DNA from: Thermoplasmata archaeon
Lineage (GTDB): Archaea; Thermoplasmatota; E2; DHVEG-1
Assembly: GCA_030641605.1 (NCBI GenBank)
Contig: DAOWHD010000007.1
Location: 1-8,680, forward strand
Reading direction: 5' to 3'
Length of the DNA stretch: 8,680 nt
The notes under the pieces are model-generated. The model was given only the letters and a program-made list of their open reading frames with translations, did not search any database and was not told the origin of the DNA. Shown piece by piece: positions 6,438-8,680 of the stretch (position 1 is the stretch's first letter; each line of letters starts with the position of its first letter). Made by a program: the position numbers and the translations under genes.

Positions 6438-6905
6438 CTTTATTCCTCTTTGATTTTGATAATTGCCAGATTTTTTATCGTAAAGTTCAGTAGGTGCTGT
6501 TGAAAGATTTTCAAAAACAATTTGGCAGAATCTATCGCCAATTGGTATCTCAACTTCTTCATCGTTTGAGTTGAAGCAGCTGATGGTGAGCGTGCCATGA
6601 AATCCTGCATCTACCTTACCAAAACTTGCCATTATGCCTTTTCTTGCATAACTTGACCGTATCCATAGTTGAGAGGTAATTTGTGGCCCCATTTTTACAA
6701 ATTCTTTTGTACTGATTGCAAACCATGCGAGAGCAGGAATTGTTGCCATCCCTTTCTTGATGTGTTGATCTGTTTTTTTAATATAGATTTCATCGATTGA
6801 CAAGTCATAGCCATTTGGCGTGAGATTTTTTGGGTTAAATGGTTCTATGCCAAGCTCACTTTTTTCCATTGATTTTTCTATATCTTTGTCAGAAAGAATT
6901 GCCAT
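6432..6905 (-). CDS. dcd: dCTP deaminase/dUTPase-family protein, probably a dUTP diphosphatase
   Basis: The family makes dUMP precursors or removes dUTP, keeping uracil out of DNA. From the ATG at 6905 the protein has 157 residues, starting MAILSDKDI as family members do. Conserved blocks are PNGYDLSIDE (30-39), WIRSSYARKGIMASFG (81-96), VDAGFHG (98-104), the CFNSND turn, GDRFCQIVFENL (123-134) and GNYQNQRGIKL at the end. In dCTP deaminases the strand after this motif carries the catalytic glutamate (E138 of E. coli Dcd, in LEFYN). Here the aligned residue is serine 109 (TISCFN), as in true dUTPases (MISVWN). Aspartate 99 and the RSS..R residues remain. dUTP hydrolysis is thus likelier than deamination, and the short length agrees. 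An in-frame GTG at 6914 would add three residues; GTGAT just before the ATG may instead be its ribosome site. It is third in the cyclophilin operon. Confidence 0.85.
   Translation of the reverse strand: MAILSDKDIEKSMEKSELGIEPFNPKNLTPNGYDLSIDEIYIKKTDQHIKKGMATIPALAWFAISTKEFVKMGPQITSQLWIRSSYARKGIMASFGKVDAGFHGTLTISCFNSNDEEVEIPIGDRFCQIVFENLSTAPTELYDKKSGNYQNQRGIKL
6471..6476 (+). terminator. T6 tract, possible terminator of the trmI operon
   Basis: A run of six T lies about 34 bases after the trmI stop, inside the antisense of the convergent gene's C-terminus, where it spells lysine codons. The position mirrors the T-rich tract after the polyprenyl synthase gene. No hairpin was seen. Confidence 0.3.
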
Positions 6906-6919
6906 GATTATCACTTCTC

Positions 6920-7387
6920 TTATGGGGTAATTTTAATGCTATTTATAACGACATCCTTTAGAGGTTTATCGTTCCTACCCTTGTCAACTTTGGATATTTT
7001 ATCGACTACATCCATACCTCCAATTACTCTGCCAAAGATGGAATGTTTTCCGTCAAGCCATGGAGTTGAAGCTACTGTTATGAAAAACTGCGACCCTCCC
7101 GTATTTGGACCTGCATTTGCCATTGAGAGCATACCCTTAGAATCGTGCTTTAAATCCGGATGAAACTCATCTCTTATTGTATATCCTGGTCCTCCTCTGC
7201 CTGTTCCATGTGGGCATCCACTTTGGATCATAAAGTTTGGGATTACCCGATGAAAAATAAGACCGTTGTAGAATCCTTTGTCTACTAGTTTGGTAAAATT
7301 TCCAACAGTAATTGGTGCTTTGTCTCCAAAAAGTTCTATTTTAAAATTACCTTTATTGGTATTAAATTTCGCTATCCTATTTGTCAT
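6920..7387 (-). CDS. Cytosolic cyclophilin-type peptidyl-prolyl cis-trans isomerase
   Basis: Cyclophilins speed cis-trans isomerisation of peptide bonds before proline and so help folding. This 155-residue protein is a single domain with no signal peptide or membrane helix, so it should be cytosolic. The active site is complete: [13 protein letters not shown] with catalytic arginine 47 plus F52 and Q55, MANAG (89-93), SQFFI with Q100 and F102, tryptophan 110 in PWLDG, and histidine 115 in GKHSIFG. The tryptophan corresponds to human W121, linked to cyclosporin binding. The N-terminal [20 protein letters not shown] leads straight into the first strand of the fold. It starts 15 bases after the stop of the membrane-bound cyclophilin, with GAAGG nearby as a weak ribosome site, and its stop is 14 bases before the next ATG. 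The two cyclophilins probably arose by duplication. Confidence 0.96.
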   Translation of the reverse strand: MTNRIAKFNTNKGNFKIELFGDKAPITVGNFTKLVDKGFYNGLIFHRVIPNFMIQSGCPHGTGRGGPGYTIRDEFHPDLKHDSKGMLSMANAGPNTGGSQFFITVASTPWLDGKHSIFGRVIGGMDVVDKISKVDKGRNDKPLKDVVINSIKITP

Positions 7388-7402
7388 TTTTTCGCCTTCA
7401 TT

Positions 7403-8323
7403 TTATTGATTTTCTATCGTTATGCTGTTGATTGTTACATCATCTACAGGCCAATTGTCCATGCTATATTTTGTTGTGGTGCTTACTGATGCAATATCTC
7501 CTAATACATCCATTCCATCAATTACCACACCAAATGCAGCATAATTATCATCCAAAAATGATTGAGCACCATCACATATGTAAAATTGGCTTGTAGCACT
7601 GTTCGGGTCGTTTGTACGTGCCATTGCTATTGCACCATCAACATGACGAACCTCAGGATTGATTTCAAGATCTATTGTTCCATATGGGCTTTCTTTTTTT
7701 GTTCCGTCAGATGTAAATCCACCGCCCTGTATCATAAAATCATCTATTACTCTATGAAACACAAGACCATCATAAAATCCATCATTTGCAAGGTTGATGA
7801 AGTTCTCGCATGTATTCGGTACTTTGTCCCCATAGAGTTCAATTACTATTGTACCCCTATTTGTATCAATAAGGGCTATCGGATTCTCATCGGCAACAAT
7901 AACATGTATGGTGGCTGTAGTTGATTTACCACTTACATCACTTGTGGTATATTCAATAAAATCAATTCCGCTGAAATTGTTGGAGGGCGTGTAATAGACA
8001 TAACTCCCGTCTATGTTTACTGATCCATGAGATGAGGTTGTTATGTCCGTTATGTTTAATGAATCTCCATCTTTGTCAATATCATTTGCGAGAACATCTA
8101 TTTGATTATCTGCCGAGTTTTTAAGAATAACAGAATAATCTTCATCTGCTATAGGGGCAGTATTGTCATTAGTATTGCTAATTATATATATAGTCATTGT
8201 AGATATAACAATTACTATTGCAATAACTGCCAAAATTCCAATTATCTTGATATTTGGATTTTTTTTCTTTGGTGCAATAGGTCTAGATCTTTTCCTACTG
8301 CTACTACCTTTTTTCGCTGCCAT
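7403..8323 (-). CDS. Membrane-anchored cyclophilin with a cadherin/VCBS-like domain
   Basis: This 306-residue protein should act outside the membrane as a folding helper for surface proteins. Residues 1-25 are very basic and stay in the cytosol; 26-49 form one membrane helix; a short linker follows. Residues about 57-143 look like a bacterial cadherin-like/VCBS repeat: VLANDIDKDGDSLNIT with aspartates 81, 83, 85 and 87 as a likely calcium site, then HGSVN, YTPSNNFSG, IEYTTSDVSG and a closing strand. The cyclophilin domain fills 148-306: FHRVIDDFMIQGG with arginine 191 and Q199, AMAR (233-236) and SQFYI (245-249). The usual PWLDG is SFLDD and the histidine is tyrosine 261, substitutions expected to lower cyclosporin binding but not activity. 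It leads the cyclophilin operon from its own TATA box, divergent from nre. Confidence 0.93.
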   Translation of the reverse strand: MAAKKGSSSRKRSRPIAPKKKNPNIKIIGILAVIAIVIVISTMTIYIISNTNDNTAPIADEDYSVILKNSADNQIDVLANDIDKDGDSLNITDITTSSHGSVNIDGSYVYYTPSNNFSGIDFIEYTTSDVSGKSTTATIHVIVADENPIALIDTNRGTIVIELYGDKVPNTCENFINLANDGFYDGLVFHRVIDDFMIQGGGFTSDGTKKESPYGTIDLEINPEVRHVDGAIAMARTNDPNSATSQFYICDGAQSFLDDNYAAFGVVIDGMDVLGDIASVSTTTKYSMDNWPVDDVTINSITIENQ

Positions 8324-8346
8324 GATACGATGACATATAATATCTC

Positions 8347-8354
8347 ATAAATAA
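8347..8354 (-). promoter_or_regulatory. TATA-like box of the cyclophilin operon
   Basis: Minus-strand reading is TTATTTAT, centred about 27 bases before the ATG at 8323, again pointing to a leaderless mRNA. A second AT-rich block (ATATTATATG, 8334-8343) is too close to the ATG to be the TATA box if transcription starts there. Confidence 0.45.
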
Positions 8355-8400
8355 GTATTTTGAGTGGAAAAGCTATACTTTTAATTATCCCTTAGGAAGA

Positions 8401-8408
8401 TATTTAAA
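8401..8408 (+). promoter_or_regulatory. TATA-like box for the Nre gene
   Basis: TATTTAAA preceded by GGAAGA as TFB element, centred about 23 bases before the ATG at 8428. It lies about 46 bases from the opposing box of the cyclophilin operon, so this intergenic region is a second divergent promoter. Confidence 0.5.
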
Positions 8409-8427
8409 AAAGTAAGGTAATTCTATA

Positions 8428-8680
8428 ATGTTGCATAATATTAATTTCAACTCAAAAAATCAAAAGAAGCTTTTGCCGGTTACAAAACAGAAATCTACTA
8501 GTTTGTGTGCGTTATGCCGTGGCACAAAACTTCTGTGCGGCAGATCACGTTGTCCTGTTCTTGTAAAATTTCATTCGCGTGATAAAGTAAGGCCATTGAT
8601 TGATAAATTGAAACTGGGAGGTTCTTCACCGCCCAGTGTATTTGTTGGTAGATTTGGATATCCTAAAGTATCAATTGGTC
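8428..8680 (+). CDS. nre: Nre-type DNA repair protein, N-terminal part
   Basis: The gene runs off the right edge after 84 codons. After a basic, poorly conserved start (residues 1-26) comes CALCRGTKLLCGRSRCPVL (C28, C31, C38 and C43), a four-cysteine motif that probably binds zinc. GGSSPPSVFVGRFGYPKV follows (about 65-82). This pairing is the signature of the archaeal Nre family (older names DUF650/DUF651). NreA in Haloferax is reported to protect against mitomycin C damage, and the family typically ends in a PCNA-binding PIP motif, which would lie beyond the window. Whether this is NreA or NreB cannot be told from this part. The ATG at 8428 is the first in frame after the TATA box and leaves little or no leader. 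Confidence 0.85.
   Translation, partial: MLHNINFNSKNQKKLLPVTKQKSTSLCALCRGTKLLCGRSRCPVLVKFHSRDKVRPLIDKLKLGGSSPPSVFVGRFGYPKVSIG

Noticed and set aside
6906..6914. GTG start for the dCTP deaminase/dUTPase-family gene
   Set aside because: The ATG at 6905 gives the family start MAILSDKDI, and the GTGAT is better explained as part of a ribosome site.
7562..7924. Plus-strand open frame with many cysteines and tyrosines
   Set aside because: Antisense to the membrane-anchored cyclophilin, whose domains are unmistakable; the cysteine richness comes from the opposite codons.
1..8680. CRISPR array, insertion sequence, or defence island
   Set aside because: No spaced direct repeats, transposase or terminal inverted repeats were seen; nearly all sequence is explained by housekeeping genes.

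Overview
The window looks like an AT-rich archaeal chromosome segment. The evidence is the gene set: fibrillarin, an archaeosine-pathway radical SAM protein (RaSEA type), an archaeal TrmI tRNA methyltransferase, an Nre-type DNA repair protein, the end of a polyprenyl diphosphate synthase and a PGF-CTERM-like surface protein. Promoters agree: most genes that open a transcript have a TATA-like box about 22-29 bases before the ATG and no clear Shine-Dalgarno sequence, as expected for leaderless archaeal mRNAs. I lean towards Thermoplasmatota, but that placement is only an impression from protein style.

Layout, left to right. (1) The 3' end of a polyprenyl diphosphate synthase (+) meets a small membrane protein of the Sm_multidrug_ex type (-) tail to tail. 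(2) Upstream of the membrane protein on the minus strand lies flpA (fibrillarin). It is divergent from gcvT across 77 bases holding two back-to-back TATA boxes. (3) gcvT and gcvH (+) encode two parts of the glycine cleavage system; gcvH seems to have its own promoter and is followed by a hairpin plus T-run. (4) A tight three-gene plus-strand operon follows: a four-helix surface protein with a PGF-CTERM-like tail, the RaSEA-like radical SAM protein, and trmI. (5) A minus-strand operon converges on trmI with a 6-base overlap. In transcription order it holds a membrane-anchored cyclophilin with a cadherin/VCBS-like domain, a cytosolic cyclophilin, and a small dCTP deaminase/dUTPase-family enzyme. 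(6) Divergent from that operon, an Nre DNA repair gene begins and runs off the right edge.

Functional themes are RNA modification (fibrillarin for 2'-O-methylation, RaSEA for archaeosine at tRNA position 15, TrmI for m1A near positions 57/58), one-carbon metabolism (GcvT, GcvH), protein folding on both sides of the membrane, and genome maintenance (dUTP control, Nre). Most of it is ordinary housekeeping. The points most worth a second look are the dCTP-deaminase-family protein that has serine where deaminases carry their catalytic glutamate, the surface cyclophilin with a bacterial-style adhesion domain, and the PGF-CTERM-like surface protein locked into an operon with two tRNA-modification enzymes. 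No gene-free stretch exceeds 300 bases; the longest is about 150 (3353-3504). I found no tRNA, rRNA, CRISPR array or insertion sequence, and no convincing wholly new system.
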